This document shows positions 43,601 to 56,392 of a stretch of DNA of 64,000 nucleotides, in pieces (position 1 is the stretch's first letter; each line of letters starts with the position of its first letter). A program made the position numbers and the translations under genes. The notes under the pieces were generated by a model that was not told where the DNA came from, did not search any database, and saw only the letters and a program-made list of their open reading frames with translations. Origin of the DNA: Plantago major (Eukaryota > Streptophyta > Magnoliopsida > Lamiales > Plantaginaceae); assembly GCA_026545765.1 (NCBI GenBank), contig CM048842.1, positions 20,486,667 to 20,550,666 of the forward strand, given 5' to 3'.

Positions 43601-44690
43601 ATGGCGGCAAATAATCCTCCCAATGATAAGATTATGGATCATCCTGATAATCAGCCAAATCCAAATCAGCCACTTGCGCAAGCTCAACCGCAAATCAATC
43701 AGAACAAGCCTAATCAAGTTGTTGCTCGTCAAGCTAATGTTCGCCCAAATTTGGATTACAATCCCAGTGATGATTCGAAATTGCCTTACTTTCTGCATCC
43801 TGCCGATGTAAGTGTTCGTTTAACTGGTGATCTCTAGACTGGCGAAAATTATGTTTCCTGGAGTAAAACTTTGTTGATGAATTTGCATGTAAAAAATAAG
43901 CTTGTTTTCATTAATGGTGCTTTACCTGAGCTAAATCCTGATACTCATCCTGTTGAATATGATTCTTGGCATCGTGCAAATAATCTGGTTCGTTCTTGGT
44001 TAGTCAATTCACTTGTTCCTGCTAATAGAGATTCTCTTCTTTATCTGGTAATTGCTAAAGAAGTTTGGGATGAACTTCGTATTCGATATTCTAAACGTGA
44101 TGGTCCTCGTGTTTTCCATGTTGAAAATCTTTAAGCTCTATTCGCCAAGGTACTCAATCTCTCACAGTTTAATGCCTTCAAAGGTTTGTGGGATGAATAT
44201 CTGAGTTTTAGGCATCTTGTGGGGTTATGCGTGTAATTATCACTGTAATATTCATACTCAGCTATTGCAAACTCAGAATTCAGATTGTGCTGTGAAATTC
44301 CTTGTTGGATTGCATGATTCTTATGCTCCTATTCGTAGCCATATGCTTTTAAGCATACCTTTACCTCCTATATCTCAAATTTATTCTTTACTGTTACAAG
44401 AGGAGAGTCAAAGAACTTTAAGTTCTGATGTTGTTAATTCAATGGCTATGTATTCTACTCAATCGGTTTCTCAACCTCCTGTGGCTATGTACTCAAATCA
44501 AGGTGTTTCTCAAACTTCTCAGCAGCCTAAGTTTTCCACAGGCCAACAAGCAAAATTTCATACTAGATATGCTAACTCTAAAGGCAAAAGGCCTTATTGC
44601 TCTCATTGTGATCAATTTGGCATACTGTTGATTCTTGTTTTGTTAAGCATGGTTATCCTCCTGGAAGAGTAAGCCATCTTTTAAGGGCAA
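43601..44690 (+). pseudogene. Copia gag (broken)
   Basis: ATG 43601. An Asn/Gln/Pro-rich N-terminus precedes the copia gag domain (ENYVSWSKTLLMNLHVKNK, EYDSWHRANNLVRSWLVNS, AKEVWDELRIRYS). TAG 43835-43837 and TAA 44132-44134 interrupt the frame. After a frameshift near 44200 it goes on (KFLVGLHDSYAPIRSHML, PPISQIYSLLLQEE). The zinc knuckle begins PYCSHCDQFG but a further shift splits it. In an active element this is the particle protein. Confidence 0.85.
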
Positions 44691-44742
44691 TAACAATCAC
44701 ATATTTCGTCCAAATGCTTATCAGCCTACTGCTGCTGTTGTT

Positions 44743-46260
44743 ATGGTACCATCCTATGAGACATCTGAATGTTCAAACATGATGCAACCTTCTCTATTAG
44801 TCTCCCATCATGAGGCACATGGTTTTGATCAAGACAGGTATCATCAATTTTTGGAGTTTCAGAAATATCAACAGGCCCTGCAAAATGTTTCTCCATCTAC
44901 TCATGAGCAAATTGCAGCTTCTGCCATAGCTGGTACATCTACAGGACAATCACAATCAGGTATTACAAGTAAAGCTAAGTGTTTTCTAGTGCAAAAAGCT
45001 CATAAGAAATCTTTTTGGTTATTAGTTAATGGAGCATATGATCACATGATTTGTGATTATTCGTTATTTACTACTACTCCAATTCTTGTTGATATTTCTA
45101 TTACTTTACCTACTGGTGCTATTACACAAGCTACTCACATGGGTAATATAGCACTCACTCCTATTTTAACTCTCTATAATATCTTATTTGCTCCATCTTT
45201 TGGTTTCAATCTGCTTTATGTTTCTAGTTTAACTAGAAGTAGGAAGTATGCTCTCATATTCCTTATCTACTCAATGTTTTTTACAGGATCAAACAACTCT
45301 CAAGCAGACTATCTTTGTTGAAGTTAGGAATGGCTTATATTATCTCATTGTTTCTAATTCAAATGTTTCTGTAACTCCTGCTCATTCTGTAGCACTTTCT
45401 TCTGTAACCAGTTCAATTTGGCATTCTAGATTAGGTCATGTACCTATGCCAAGCTTCATTCTATGTCTTTACCTACTTCTGATTGTAATAAAATTACACA
45501 AACCAGTTGTGATGTTTGTCATTTTTCAAAGCAAAAACGGCTTTCTTTTCCTGATAGTATTACTTCTACTGATGCAGTTTTTAATCTCATTCATGTAGAT
45601 ATATGGGGCCCTTTTAGTACTACTTCACATGATAATTTTCATTATTTTCTCACAATAGTCGACGATTTTTCAAGATGTACTTGGATATATATGATGACTC
45701 ATAAGTCAGAAACCAGGCAACACCTACTAAATTTTTGTGCCATGGTTAAGACTCAATTCTCTTATGTGGTTATGTGTGTTCGAGCAGATAATGGACAGGA
45801 ATTTCTTTTCACTGATTTTTATAAATATTCAGGTATAATTCATCAATGTTCTTGTGTTTATACACCACAACAGAATGGTGTGGTGGAACGCAAAAACCAA
45901 CATGTGTTATAAGTTGCTCGATCCTTGTTGTTTAATTTTGATTTACCTTTAACTTTTTGGTCAGATAGTATATTAACTGCTATTCATATAATCAATCGTC
46001 TTCCTTCTCCTATTTTACATGGTAAATCACCTTATGAGTTGTTGTTTTACAGATGATTATTCTTTATGCGCATTTTTTGGTTCCTTATGTTATGCTAGTA
46101 CTAGCCTGTTAATAGACATAAGTTTTGCTTCCCGTGCTATTAAAAGTGTTTTTGTAGGATATCCTATGGTAATTAAAGGTTACAAATGTCTTGATTTGAA
46201 TACTTTTCAAGTGTTTATTTCTAGAGATGTTGTTTTCAATGACTGTTTTTCCTTTTAAAT
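44743..46260 (+). pseudogene. Copia protease and integrase (broken)
   Basis: A protease-like segment near 45010-45060 reads LLVNGAYDHMICD where the family has a DSGA-type active site, so the catalytic Asp is gone. After shifts comes the pre-integrase WHSRLGHVP block. Integrase follows (45463-45912) with CDVCHFSKQKR zinc ligands, VDIWGPF (Asp), RADNGQEF (Asp) and NGVVERKN (Glu), so the DDE triad is intact in sequence. TAA 45910-45912 and shifts near 46050 break the C-terminal part, which ends near 46260 with KSVFVGYP and DVVFNDCFSF. Confidence 0.85.
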
Positions 46261-48264
46261 CTTTAGGTAATTCTATTTCTCATACTCAAGTTACTACTTA
46301 TCTATCTATTTTTAATGATTATTATCATGTTCCTAAAGCAGTTTCTCATTCTCATTCTACTTATGATGATTCACAAGATGATATTTCACATGAATCTTCT
46401 TCTCCAGAATCTTTAAATTTGCATCATACTAATCATTCTGATCAGCCTAGTGATTCTTCTCCACATTTGTCTCCTATGCCTGCTTCTGTTTCTATGCCTG
46501 TTCCACGCAAATCTATTCGTATTAAATCTATTCCTTCACATTTACTTAATCTTGATAATAATGATATTCCACCATATTTACAACATCAATCTACTGCAAA
46601 TCTGTTCTCTACTCAACAGGTTTTATCAGGCAAGCAATATCATATTTCTCAATCTTTATCTATTGATAATTTGAGTACTTCTTATGCTTGTTTTACTACC
46701 AATATTACTCAAGAAATTAAGCCAAAACATACAAACAGACAGCTAAATCTCTAGTCTTGATTGAAGCTATGAATCAAAAAATAGCTGCTATGAATAAGAA
46801 CAATACTTGGGTTCTTACTCCCTTACCTGATGGAAAGAACACTGTTGGCTACAAGTGGGTATATAGGATTAAATATAAGTCTGATGGCACAGTTGAAAGT
46901 TATAAAGCACGCCTGGTTGCCAAAGGTTATACACAAGAGGAGGGGTTAGACTTTTTTGAAACTTTTTCTCCTCTCACTAAGCTCACCACTGTAAGAACTC
47001 CTTTAGCTATTGCATCTGTTAAGCATTGGCATTTACATCAATGTGATGTTAATAATGCTTTTTTACATGGTGAGTTGCCTAAGGAAGTTTACATGTTACC
47101 ACCTTTCGGTCTTACTTTGTCTGATAATAACTTGGTTTGTAAACTAACCAAGAGTCTTTATGGTTTAAAGCAAGCCTCTAGACAAGCCTCTAGACAGTGG
47201 TTTAGTAAACTCAATACCAGTCTGCTAGCGTATGGTTATAATCAATCTAAGTCTGATTGTTCTTTGTTTACAGAATCTGCTATCAATTCTTTTACAGCAT
47301 TAGCTGTGTATGTTGATGATATTATACTAGCAGGTAATGATCTTCATGAGATAGAACAGATCAAACAACATTTGCATGAGCAGTTTACCATCAAAGACCT
47401 TGGTCAATTGAAGTATATATTAGGCATTGAGGTTGCTCATTCTCCTAAAGGGATAATCTGTCACAAAGAAAGTATGCATTGGATCTGCTTCAAGAGACAG
47501 GATGTTTGGGTTCTAAACCAGCATTGACACTAATGGATTCCAAGTTGAGATTGAGCAATAAAGGAGGCACAGCACTTGAGGACATATCTATTTACAGAAG
47601 ATTGGTTGGTAGATTAGTATACTTCACTATTACAAGGCCTGATCTTAGTTTTGCTGTATAGAATTTGAGCCAGTTTCTCAGTAATCCAACTTCTGATCAC
47701 TTATCAGCTGCACATAGGGTCTTAAGGTATATTAAATCTTCACCAGGAAAAGGATTATTATCAAGAGATAGTTATTTACAGCTCAAGGCATATAGTGATA
47801 GTAATTGGGCAACCTGTCCAGACACCATAAGAAATGTATAAGTTATTGTGTATTCCTTGGTCATTCACTTATTTCATGGAAAAGCAAGAAGCAACACACA
47901 GTCAGTAGAAGCAGCACAGAAGCAGAATATAGGACATTGGCTGCTACAGCTTGTGAAACACAATGGATTCTATATCTTCTTCAAGATTTGGGCATATCAC
48001 ATAATGCTCCTGTTCATATCTATACATATAGCAGAAGTGCTTACTATCTTGCTATAAATCCCATTCAACATGAAAGAAGCAAACACATTGAGCTTGACTG
48101 CCATTTTATAAGGGAAAAAGTACAATCCAAGACTAAAAAGCTATTTCAAGTTTCAACAGATCATATGATAGCTGATCTTCTGACAAAGGCCTTAGGAGGT
48201 CCTTCCTTTGATTGTCATTTGTCCAAGTTGCGCATGTTGGATATACATGCTCCAATTGCGGGGG
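46227..48264 (+). pseudogene. Copia reverse transcriptase and RNase H (broken)
   Basis: After a Ser-rich linker (46227-46754) the RT runs open from 46757 to 47527: VGYKWVYRIKYKSDG, ARLVAKGYTQEEGLDFFETF, QCDVNNAFLHGEL, LYGLKQASRQ and the catalytic YVDDIIL near 47310-47330. A 12-bp tandem duplication repeats the QASR codons (about 47173-47200). A frameshift near 47500 and a TAG near 47660 follow. RNase H resumes at about 47860 with SRSSTEAEYRTLA, NPIQHERSKHIELDCHFIRE and MIADLLTKAL. The frame runs into the 3' LTR. Confidence 0.88.
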
Positions 48265-48611
48265 TGTCAAGATCAATATACATAAGCATAAAAGGATCTG
48301 CGGATTCAACAAGAAGAAATAGCAGAATAGCTAACTTGCAGATGATTGAAGAGCTTATAAGGAAAAGCGTGTTTTTATATTGTTACGTTTTATCTTAAGT
48401 ACAAACACGTGTTACACCTTCTACAGTATAGCTTGTACCTGACGGTTACATTTAGTTAATTATATAAACAAAGCTTGTTCTGTTTATCTTCTTCACTTTT
48501 CATTCTTTTCGTTTCTTCTCAATTAATTGTAAACAACATAATTCTCTGTAATTCTTCTCCAGTTTATCAATGTCAATTCGGTTATCAACTGTTTGATTAA
48601 CAGATTTCACA
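48265..48611 (+). mobile_element. 3' LTR of complete copia element, TSD ACTTT
   Basis: Starts TGTCAAGATCAATATAC after a TTGCGGGGG polypurine tract and ends TTTCACA. The 5-bp TSD ACTTT follows (48612-48616). Compared with the 5' LTR it lacks the extra left block and differs at scattered positions, including a small AATT duplication (TCTCAATTAATTG). Confidence 0.9.
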
Positions 48612-48616
48612 ACTTT

Positions 48617-49400
48617 TGCTTCTATTTTATTGTTATAGTGTATGCCAGAATACGCGAGTCATGTTACGCGTGACAAGCAATATTGTTAAACAATATATTG
48701 AGTTATTTATTTGTACTCAGCTTTTCATTTACCAAAGGTACAAACAGACCAAATTAGTTGCTAGGGAGTTAAACAAAAGATAATTTGCCAAATTTCAGAA
48801 AGGTATTATGAAATCATGCCAAAACTCACTTATTACAGTTTTCTTTGATCATCATTTAGAAATCTTCAAATAATGTAACTACATAAAACGTTAGCTATCT
48901 ATAACAAAGAGTAAGTCCAGCAACACACAGGCCAAACTCATGAACATTTCTCAGTTTGAACAATTTATCACTACAACTATGAGCATCTAAAGGGAAAAAT
49001 CGAAACATACATGTAATCATCAAAGAACTGGCAGTAGAAACCCGAGGAATATCCATAACCACAAGCGAGCTATTCTGCTCTGATACAAGTTCTTTACTCC
49101 CGTCTCGCTCACACTATTACACCTATACCGTCTTCTTTGACTTCCCATCTCTCTCCATGAATCTAACTTATTCCAGTTTCAGTTTGTCAATATCAATTTA
49201 GACAGACATACCTTAGCAACCTTCTTTTGCAAGCAACACCAACGCAGTGCAGGACTCGCAACTTTTAGATTTTTTAGCAGCTAGTATAAATGAATAACAA
49301 ATAAACAGGAACCGGGTGTATCAAACCACACCCATTTGTGAGAAAAAATCTTAGGCTAATATCAGTTTATAATAGATCCATGTCAAACTCCAACCTGTCC
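48617..49400. other. Spacer, no gene seen
   Basis: AT-rich; no supported ORF. Confidence 0.45.
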
Positions 49401-49800
49401 CCTTTCCCAAACAGACCCAGCTCGTAATGCTAAAGCCTCCGCTAATTCCGGTGCTACTTTTTCGTGATGAACAACCTGTTTTTGAGCTAATAGTCCATCA
49501 TGAACACAAGCAACCAATCATATTCCCACTGTCGCACCGTGAACCGAAAAAGTAGCATCCAAATTTGTTTTCACTTCACCCGCAGTAGAGTTTACCAAAT
49601 TGCAGAACTGCAGAACTAATGTTGTTACTGCTAGTAGAGATTTGCACAGGTGGTGCTGCCTTAAAAATTCCATTCCGCATTGCTAAAAACCTTCCCACAA
49701 AACTAACCAGCTTTTGCGATCTCCTCTTCATGAACAAATTGGTTCCTATTATACTATATAGCCCATAGTAAAGTCCCTTCCAAAGATTTCATATTCTGTC
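49400..49800 (-). pseudogene. RNase H (RVT_3) fragment, LINE-like
   Basis: On the minus strand 49584-49410 reads GEVKTNLDATFSVHGATVG, then after a stop LVACVHDG and APELAEALALRAG. This is the start and first helix of the RVT_3 RNase H domain found at the end of plant LINE ORFs and related genes (usual form: W.KINVDGAF ... EAEALALREG). Upstream (to about 49800) is broken sequence with NEFVHEEEIAKA-like pieces. Many stops; clearly dead. Confidence 0.5.
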
Positions 49801-50750
49801 ATGCTCTGCTTTGCTTGCTCTACCATGATGAGAATGTCAATTTGCAGTTTCTAACTTGCAGTGACTACTTGGTTAGTTTACTGATAAACTGTAAACTGTA
49901 GTTCTTTAACAAATATTCCACCTGACACCATAACCGTAAACATATCTAAATGAATTAGCAGAGTCCAATCAAAATGCATCTCATTGACAATAGCATACAA
50001 ATCAATTTACAGATCCTCTACTTAATCACTAAAACATAATCTTGATCATTTACTCTCAGTCATAGGTTCAAGCAAATGAGATATTACATGATTACATCAA
50101 ATCAGAGAATCACAGCAGAATATCTAAATGAATGTAAGTAACAAACTATAGCTACAAAGAAGATCTTTAGTAAAACTCACAATCATACTTTACAATGAGA
50201 AAATTAGTTTAGCCAGCGAGAAGGAGGGCAGTGCTTATCTAGATTTGAAGAAGAAGAGGAAAGAGGAAGAGATGGACAACGATAATTTCTCCACGCGCCT
50301 GCTCACGCGTCACTTTATACTTATTATTATACTTTAATATAATGTTTTATAATTTGACAAACATCTTACGGTTATTATATCAAGTTATGGCACTTGATAT
50401 AGTAGTATATTTGAAAAGGATCAAGTATGTGTACCCATAAATGTTTTATCGTAATTGTGATGTGTGAAAAGTCTTTCGTTTAAAAGCATGGATTGAAATA
50501 TATATCTATGCTCATCGATATGCCTATGAATTGTTTGGGCTCTTTCGAGGGAATGTCGTGCTTTTGGAGATCTCCCATTATTATGTTATCCCTTTGGTAG
50601 GGCATTGTTATTGTTATGTAAAAGCCGACCTGTGTGCCACCACGATTCGTGTGGCCGTAGTGTATTGTCTGATTGAGCAAAAGATATGAATTGTTATTGT
50701 TTTGATGAAAAGTGTTCTATGCAAATTATTTTGAATATGTAAACGCATCG
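49801..50750. other. Spacer, no gene seen
   Basis: AT-rich; no supported ORF. Confidence 0.45.
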
Positions 50751-50752
50751 AG

Positions 50753-50803
<51 letters not shown>

Positions 50804-50825
50804 TGTATGTCTGTATGTATGTATG
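50753..50825. repeat. (TA)n followed by (GTAT)n microsatellite
   Basis: About 11 TA units run directly into about 12 GTAT units with one interruption (CTGT). Confidence 0.95.
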
Positions 50826-51069
50826 AATGCATTATATTTAGTGGATGAAGAAATCAATTATGTACAAGAGTAGTGGATGTCTTTGCATATTCATATATCA
50901 TTAGGCTCTTGATATACATTTTCACTTGTATAAATACCCATCATGTACTCCCACTTTTGAAGTGTAGAATGAACTCTACATTCTCTCCATTCTCTTCTCT
51001 ATATTCTTTTCTTTCTTCTACTCTTACTCTCCTACTACTCTATTTTATCTTAACACGTTATCAGCACGA
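50826..51069 (+). mobile_element. LTR-like end with primer-like site
   Basis: TTGTATAAATACCC (TATA, about 50927-50940) is followed by a pyrimidine-rich leader ending TTTTATCTTAACA (51055) and then CGTTATCAGCACGA (51056-51069), a combination common at plant copia LTR/PBS junctions. The left end is undefined and no pol follows. Confidence 0.45.
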
Positions 51070-52490
51070 TAGTGCTCAACCAATTGAGATAGAATGTAAA
51101 CTGTGATCCGAGGGAAAGGCTAGAAGAAGAGGAGAATTTTGATTGGCTATTTGTAAATCATGAGTCATGATCGAATAATAGTGGAAGAAAGCAGGCGGTT
51201 GATAATGATGATCATGAGAGATTTCTTATTACATCAGTCCTCCATCTCTCAATTTCATATACTAAATTGATTCAATTTATTATTTTTATATTTGAGACTA
51301 TATACTAATAAGTTCTTTGTTTTTGTAGTTCCATCCTAAAGATGCATGAAGCAACCTTAGACGATGGCATATTGATGACACACTTAAGATCATGGCAAAT
51401 AATTTTGATAGGAGATGCCATGTGTGTTAGTATGGTCACTTACGAGTTTTTATCGATGGAGCTAACATACGGATGATGTCATCAATGGAGCTACATATCC
51501 TTTGAAACTATAAAACTATTACTTATCATCTTTCAAGATAAGTTTTATTTTGTTTATAATTTACTTTCTTGAATTTATTTTTCTCATGATATTATCTAAC
51601 CACTCTAATTTTCTTGTTAGTGGCGAATCATATCCAAACTCATATTTTGGATTAACCTTTTCAAGGGGTGATAAAATACAAAACCATATTCCCTTAAGTG
51701 AATATGAGATACAAAACCATAAAAGTTGATGTGGTTATTCAAAAGGAAGTGAATGTCAAATTATCATTCACACGGATATTTAATCCAATATTTTCAAGAA
51801 TTGAAAACCACAAGAAGTTGCTAACAATTGATGGTTCTGATTCACCGAAATTCCTTTGTTAAAAATATATATGTCCATAGACATATCATGGACCATGATA
51901 AATCCATCAACATATGGTTAATATTCTAGCCATAAATCCATCAACAAATGGGTCAATATTCTAGCTTTGATTAGCTAGCCAAAGATGGAATGCACACCCA
52001 TATTAAGAAATTTTGTTGATGATGATGCAAAGAAAGTGATAACTGCCAATCTGAAGTTGGTAGTATTAATCATATAACTTGCCCAACTTGAAGTTAGAAT
52101 CATATGTGTGCAAGTGGACTTAAAGTCATTCTCATAAAAGTACAATTTCTTATATTGCTCCCAAAGTAGCAATCGTGTGCATACTAAATAGTATGGATCT
52201 TGAATACCACTATAAATTTGATATGTATGTAGTAAATATATACCTTTAGCTCACAAGAACAATGTTTGGTCTCGTAGACCATAGTACCATAATATGAGTA
52301 CAACTGTTGTTATTCATACATATTTTACATGATGATGAATTTATTTGTAAAAGTTATCTTGTATTATGAATAAAAAATACAAATGATATTTCTCCTTTCC
52401 CCGAAGTGATTGGAGATACTTCAGAAATTAAGAGGTTGCAAAATGAGCTAATGAGAAGTTGGTATATTGGAAACGAAGTGATATGCTCAA
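51070..52490. other. Degenerate spacer, possibly retroelement remnant
   Basis: No supported ORF. Duplicated phrases such as ACAAAACCATATTCCCTTAAGTGAATATGAG with its shortened echo (51675-51722), and CCATAAATCCATCAACA/ATGG(T/G)(T/C)(A/T)AATATTCTAG (51900-51965), suggest decayed repeats. Confidence 0.35.
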
Positions 52491-52499
52491 ATTGATACT

Positions 52500-52945
52500 T
52501 AGAAACAAGTAGCAAGCAGTTGTTGTAGAATAAACAAAGCTAACCACAAAGTCGTTCACTAAGGAGACAATTAAGCTACTAAGCAATTGAAAGCAAATAG
52601 TCACTTGCGTAAACAGTTCGAATTGTTTGAGTTGTGAACTACTAATAACTAGAAAATAGAAAAGCAGATAATTAATTGTTTTAAATATGAGAGAGAAGAG
52701 AACATAATAGTTAGATCGAGTGGTGCTAATTCGCTCTAGGGAAATCGTTCATATTCGTCACACGGTCGGTGTACTTAAAACATTCAATCCAATTCAACCA
52801 AACGTTATTTGAAAATCTTTGAACTAGAGTAATCGTGGGTCGTCAATCCACGATCCTTAACCGAAAACGATTTTGAGAATCTTTGAACTAGCTTATCGAA
52901 CTGAAAGGTTTTTACGAATGTATTGGTAAATTTTCGTATCTCAGT
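52500..52945 (-). mobile_element. Fragment of an Athila-like LTR (minus strand)
   Basis: The reverse complement resembles about 27430-27830 of the solo LTR at 26507: ACGAAAATTTACC..CGTAAAAACCTT, TTCAAAGATTCTCAAAATCGTTTTCGGTTAAGGATCGTGGATTGACG, CACCGACCGTGTGACGAATATGAACGATT and CTTTCAATTG.TTAGTAGC. It is cut off on the right by the Tat LTR. Confidence 0.75.
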
Positions 52946-52949
52946 CCAG

Positions 52950-54056
52950 TCCAGAACTTAGTTCAAATACTATTTGATATGGCCTCGTTTACGGCCCATT
53001 AATTGTTGATCAAGACCAATCCACAATTCAATAACGAGTCCAGTTTGATCTGACGAGCAAGTCGGGTCCCAAAGATGGAATGGCCGACCTAACTAAGCCA
53101 ACTGACCAAGCTGCCTAGCTCGATACCCTACGTCAATCATCTGACCTATTGACGAGCTAATTGGCTAGTTAGCTCACCTAGCTAAGCCAACTACGAAGAC
53201 CATCCAATGGGTTCCAGCCAACCCATCTAGTTCGAGCAACCTTACTACCCATGCAGCTGGTTGACAAGCAAACCCACATGGACCATTCAACCACATCGAC
53301 AAGTCAACACTCCTACTAAGATGATGGAACTAGTCAACCCACAAGATGGAAGGTTGAACTACTTCGCCTAACAGACTCCACTAAAGAGGTGTCTTCCAAC
53401 CGACTGAGAAGGAGTCCAACTCCATTCAAATAAACTCCAACAACCTCATCTGAAAGGAAGGGGAGGTGGTTATGAGAGACTCCAACGGGTGGAAGGAAGA
53501 GTCTATATAGGAAGGAAAGGAAGAAGGTTAGGATCATCGAATATTCACTAAACAAACCCTAGCAATCTCTCTGACGCCTCCATCACTCTCAAGCTATCCG
53601 ATCAACACTCTAAGCTACTTACGATCATCCTCATTCGCCTACGATCAACCACCATCATCATCGACCTTCCCCATCTCCTTCCACCTTCAACTATCAACAT
53701 CGACCTTCCCCATCTCCTTCCACCTTCAACCACCATCATCATCATCCATCTTCCGACACGACTACCTAGCTCCCTCAGATGAGCTTAGCTAGCCATCTCA
53801 CCGGTGCCCGTCCATTCATTGCCGAACCGATCCACTCAACAGGATAAGTCGAATCTCATCATCCTTCTCTCTATCTCCTTCAATTCTTACATCTTCTTCC
53901 AGTTCACTGACTTGAGCGTCGGAGTCCCTTCAGTCGGCACCACACCGGTGTCACCTTGGAACCTCACGTCTCTAGGTTTGCTCTTGTTGCCTTGCAGGTC
54001 GCTGGTGCCCCCCAATTCGTCAACCTGATTCGATTGTAGATCTCTGAGCGTCTACA
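52950..54056 (+). mobile_element. 5' LTR of Tat-lineage gypsy element
   Basis: The right end is fixed by ...GAGCGTCTACA followed by the primer site. The left end is somewhere between 52945 and 52980. GTCTATATAGG (53501-53511) is the TATA box, with a leader of CAAACCCTAGC and CATCATC repeats. C/A-rich compared with its flanks. Direct CATCGACCTTCCCCATCTCCTTCCACCTTCAAC repeats occur at about 53658 and 53699. No second LTR copy was recognised before the window ends. Confidence 0.75.
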
Positions 54057-54059
54057 ATT

Positions 54060-54077
54060 TGGCACCCACGGTGGGGG
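54060..54077 (+). other. Primer binding site of the Tat element
   Basis: TGGCACCCACGGTGGGGG lies three bases after the LTR and is close to the TGGCGCCCACCGTGGGGC form used by many plant Tat/gypsy elements. Confidence 0.75.
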
Positions 54078-54136
54078 CCCCGGCTATCAAACAAGGCAGT
54101 TCAGTAGCAACAACTACGATACGCTAAGCGATCATC

Positions 54137-56392
54137 ATGACGCACTCAGACGAATATTTTCTGGAAGAGGTAGAGGAGGTGGACGTCGTCACTCAGATCA
54201 AAACCTTGGCGGCCCAGATGCAGGAGTACGCCCAGAAAATCAAGCTCCTTGAGGATGAGAACCGTGCCGTCCGTCAGGAGAACTCTGCTTTGAAGGAGAA
54301 GGTGGAATCCTTTGTCCACCAGGAAACTCCAGCACTGGATGCGGCTTCATCTCGCCGACCGACTCATGTCGATGGAATGGAGAACCCACCATGCAACACC
54401 ATGGAGGCTCGTCAGCTAACCTTTGAGGAGACAAAAGGGGTGATTCCCATAACTCCAATCTCTCAGGTTGTGAGTGCTCCACCAAGACCAACCCTTGAGG
54501 TCATTCCAGGCATTGCCAACAGGAGGGTCTCGTTCGAGGGTGCTCACCCAAGGATGAGCAACGAATCACCACAACAACGCAACCAGAATGTAAGTCAGGT
54601 AGATAACTCGCTAACCCCCTCTGCAGGTCATGGGAACAGCAATGATGAGTTGGCTTCCAAACTGGTGAGCTTGGAGGAGATGATCCAAAGGATCCCTGGA
54701 GTGCCGGCGCCGATCAAGAAGAGCTTACCCAACAGCTTTGCTGACTCTCCCTTCGCTGACGCTATAGCATTGGTGGAAATGCCAACCAAGTTCACCTTCC
54801 CAAGCATGAAGCTCTATGATGGAACGACAGACCAAGACGACCATGTCTCACAGTATAAGTAGAGGATGTTCACCATAGCCATCCCCAGGGATCTCCGTGA
54901 GGCTTGCATGTGCAAAGGGTTTGGTTCCAGTCTGTTCGGACCAGCCCTACAATGGTATACCAACTTACCCAACAATTTCATTTCTTCTTTTGCCCAATTA
55001 GTCGACTGCTTTGTGGAACAATTCACAAGCAGTCGCAAGATTTTGAAATTGTTGGACGACTTGTATAGCATCGTCCGACAAAGACCTAACGAATCTCTCA
55101 GGGAGTACGTCGCAAGATTCAACAAGGAGAAGGTGTCAATCCCCAACTGCAACAAGGATACTGCTGTCAATGCATTCCGCAAAGGGTTGCCACCCAACTC
55201 GGGGTTGTACAAGGAGCTGACCATGTACCCTTGCCGAACAATGGAAGACGTGCTCGCCAAAACATGGGCTCAGATCAAATGGGAGGAGGATGATGCCAAC
55301 AGACCTTACATATCAAGCCAAAGTGTTCGCAAGGAGCCCAAGCCTGACAGACGAGTTGAACGAAGGGTTCCAGACTATCGTGCTAGGCCATACCCAACTG
55401 AGAGAAGACATGGACCTGTTGTGAATCCACCTCGCCCTCCAATCCAACAAAGGAGGACAGAAACTCGAGCACCACCTCCGAGCTACTCCCTCAACATTGA
55501 GCCAGAAGAGTGTGTAGGAGTCATGAAAAGCATGGGTGACAGAGTTAGATGGCCAGGAAAACTCAGAACACCTCCAGATCAAAGAAACTCCAACAAGTGG
55601 TGTGAGTTTCATGGAGACCATGGCCATACAACTGCAGAGTGCATCTCCATGCGATTGGAGGTAGCCGAGCTCTTGAAGAGAGGGCACTTGACGGAGTACC
55701 TCTCTGACAAAGGTAAAAAGACCCTCGCCAGTCGGCAGGGCACTGATCTGCCTGAGCCCCCTCAGACCAACAAGGTGATCAACGTAATCTCTGGGGGGTC
55801 AGAGATCAGTGGTGTCTCATACTCTGCGGCAAAGCGCCACAGTAGGCAAACAGTAAGGCCTGAGCTCAATGCTCGCAGAGCATCGGACACCTCTTCGTCT
55901 GACTTGACTATTAGCTTCTCAGACCAAGAGTCTAAGCAACTAATCAGTCCTCATGACGACGCTTTAGTTATTTCAATTCTTATTGCAAATTGTCTTACGA
56001 AGAGAGTTCTCATTGACAATGGGAGCTCTGCTAACATCATTTTTCTAGATGCTCCGACAAAAATGGGCATAGATGAGACCGCTATTCTTCGCCAGCCAAC
56101 AACTCTATATGGCTTCAGTGGAGAAAGGAAGTACACGGTTAGGAGTGTTACCCTTCCTGTCTATGCAGAAGGCGTCAACCTAACGAAGAAGTTCCTGATT
56201 GTGGACAACCCATCAAGCTACAATGCCATCCTTGGTAGGCCATGGATTCATGAGATGAAAGCAGTGCCATCAACCTACCATAAGGTGATTCGCTTCCCAA
56301 CCAAGTGGGGGGTGAAGGAGATTTTTGGCCAGCAGCGTGATGCAAGGACATGTTACATGGAAGCCTTAAAGCCGAAGGCAACCGAGTTATAG
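54137..56392 (+). pseudogene. Tat gag and protease (one in-frame stop)
   Basis: ATG 54137, 57 bp after the PBS. Residues 1-60 are a coiled coil (ALAAQMQEYAQKIKLLEDEN-like heptads). The gag domain at about 200-380 has FPSMKLYDGTTDQDDHVSQY, then TAG 54860-54862 where a Gln codon would fit, then LFGPALQWYTNLP, FVEQFTSSRK and LREYVARFN. A zinc knuckle WCEFHGDHGHTTAEC lies near 55600. The pepsin-like protease has VLIDNGSSANIIF near 56010-56045 and ILGRPWIHEM. TAG 56390-56392 ends this part, but the same frame continues into pol. Codon usage and composition are uniform along the frame. Confidence 0.9.

Noticed and set aside
50753-50825. Origin or regulatory element because of the alternating TA/GTAT tract
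   Set aside because: A plain compound microsatellite explains it.
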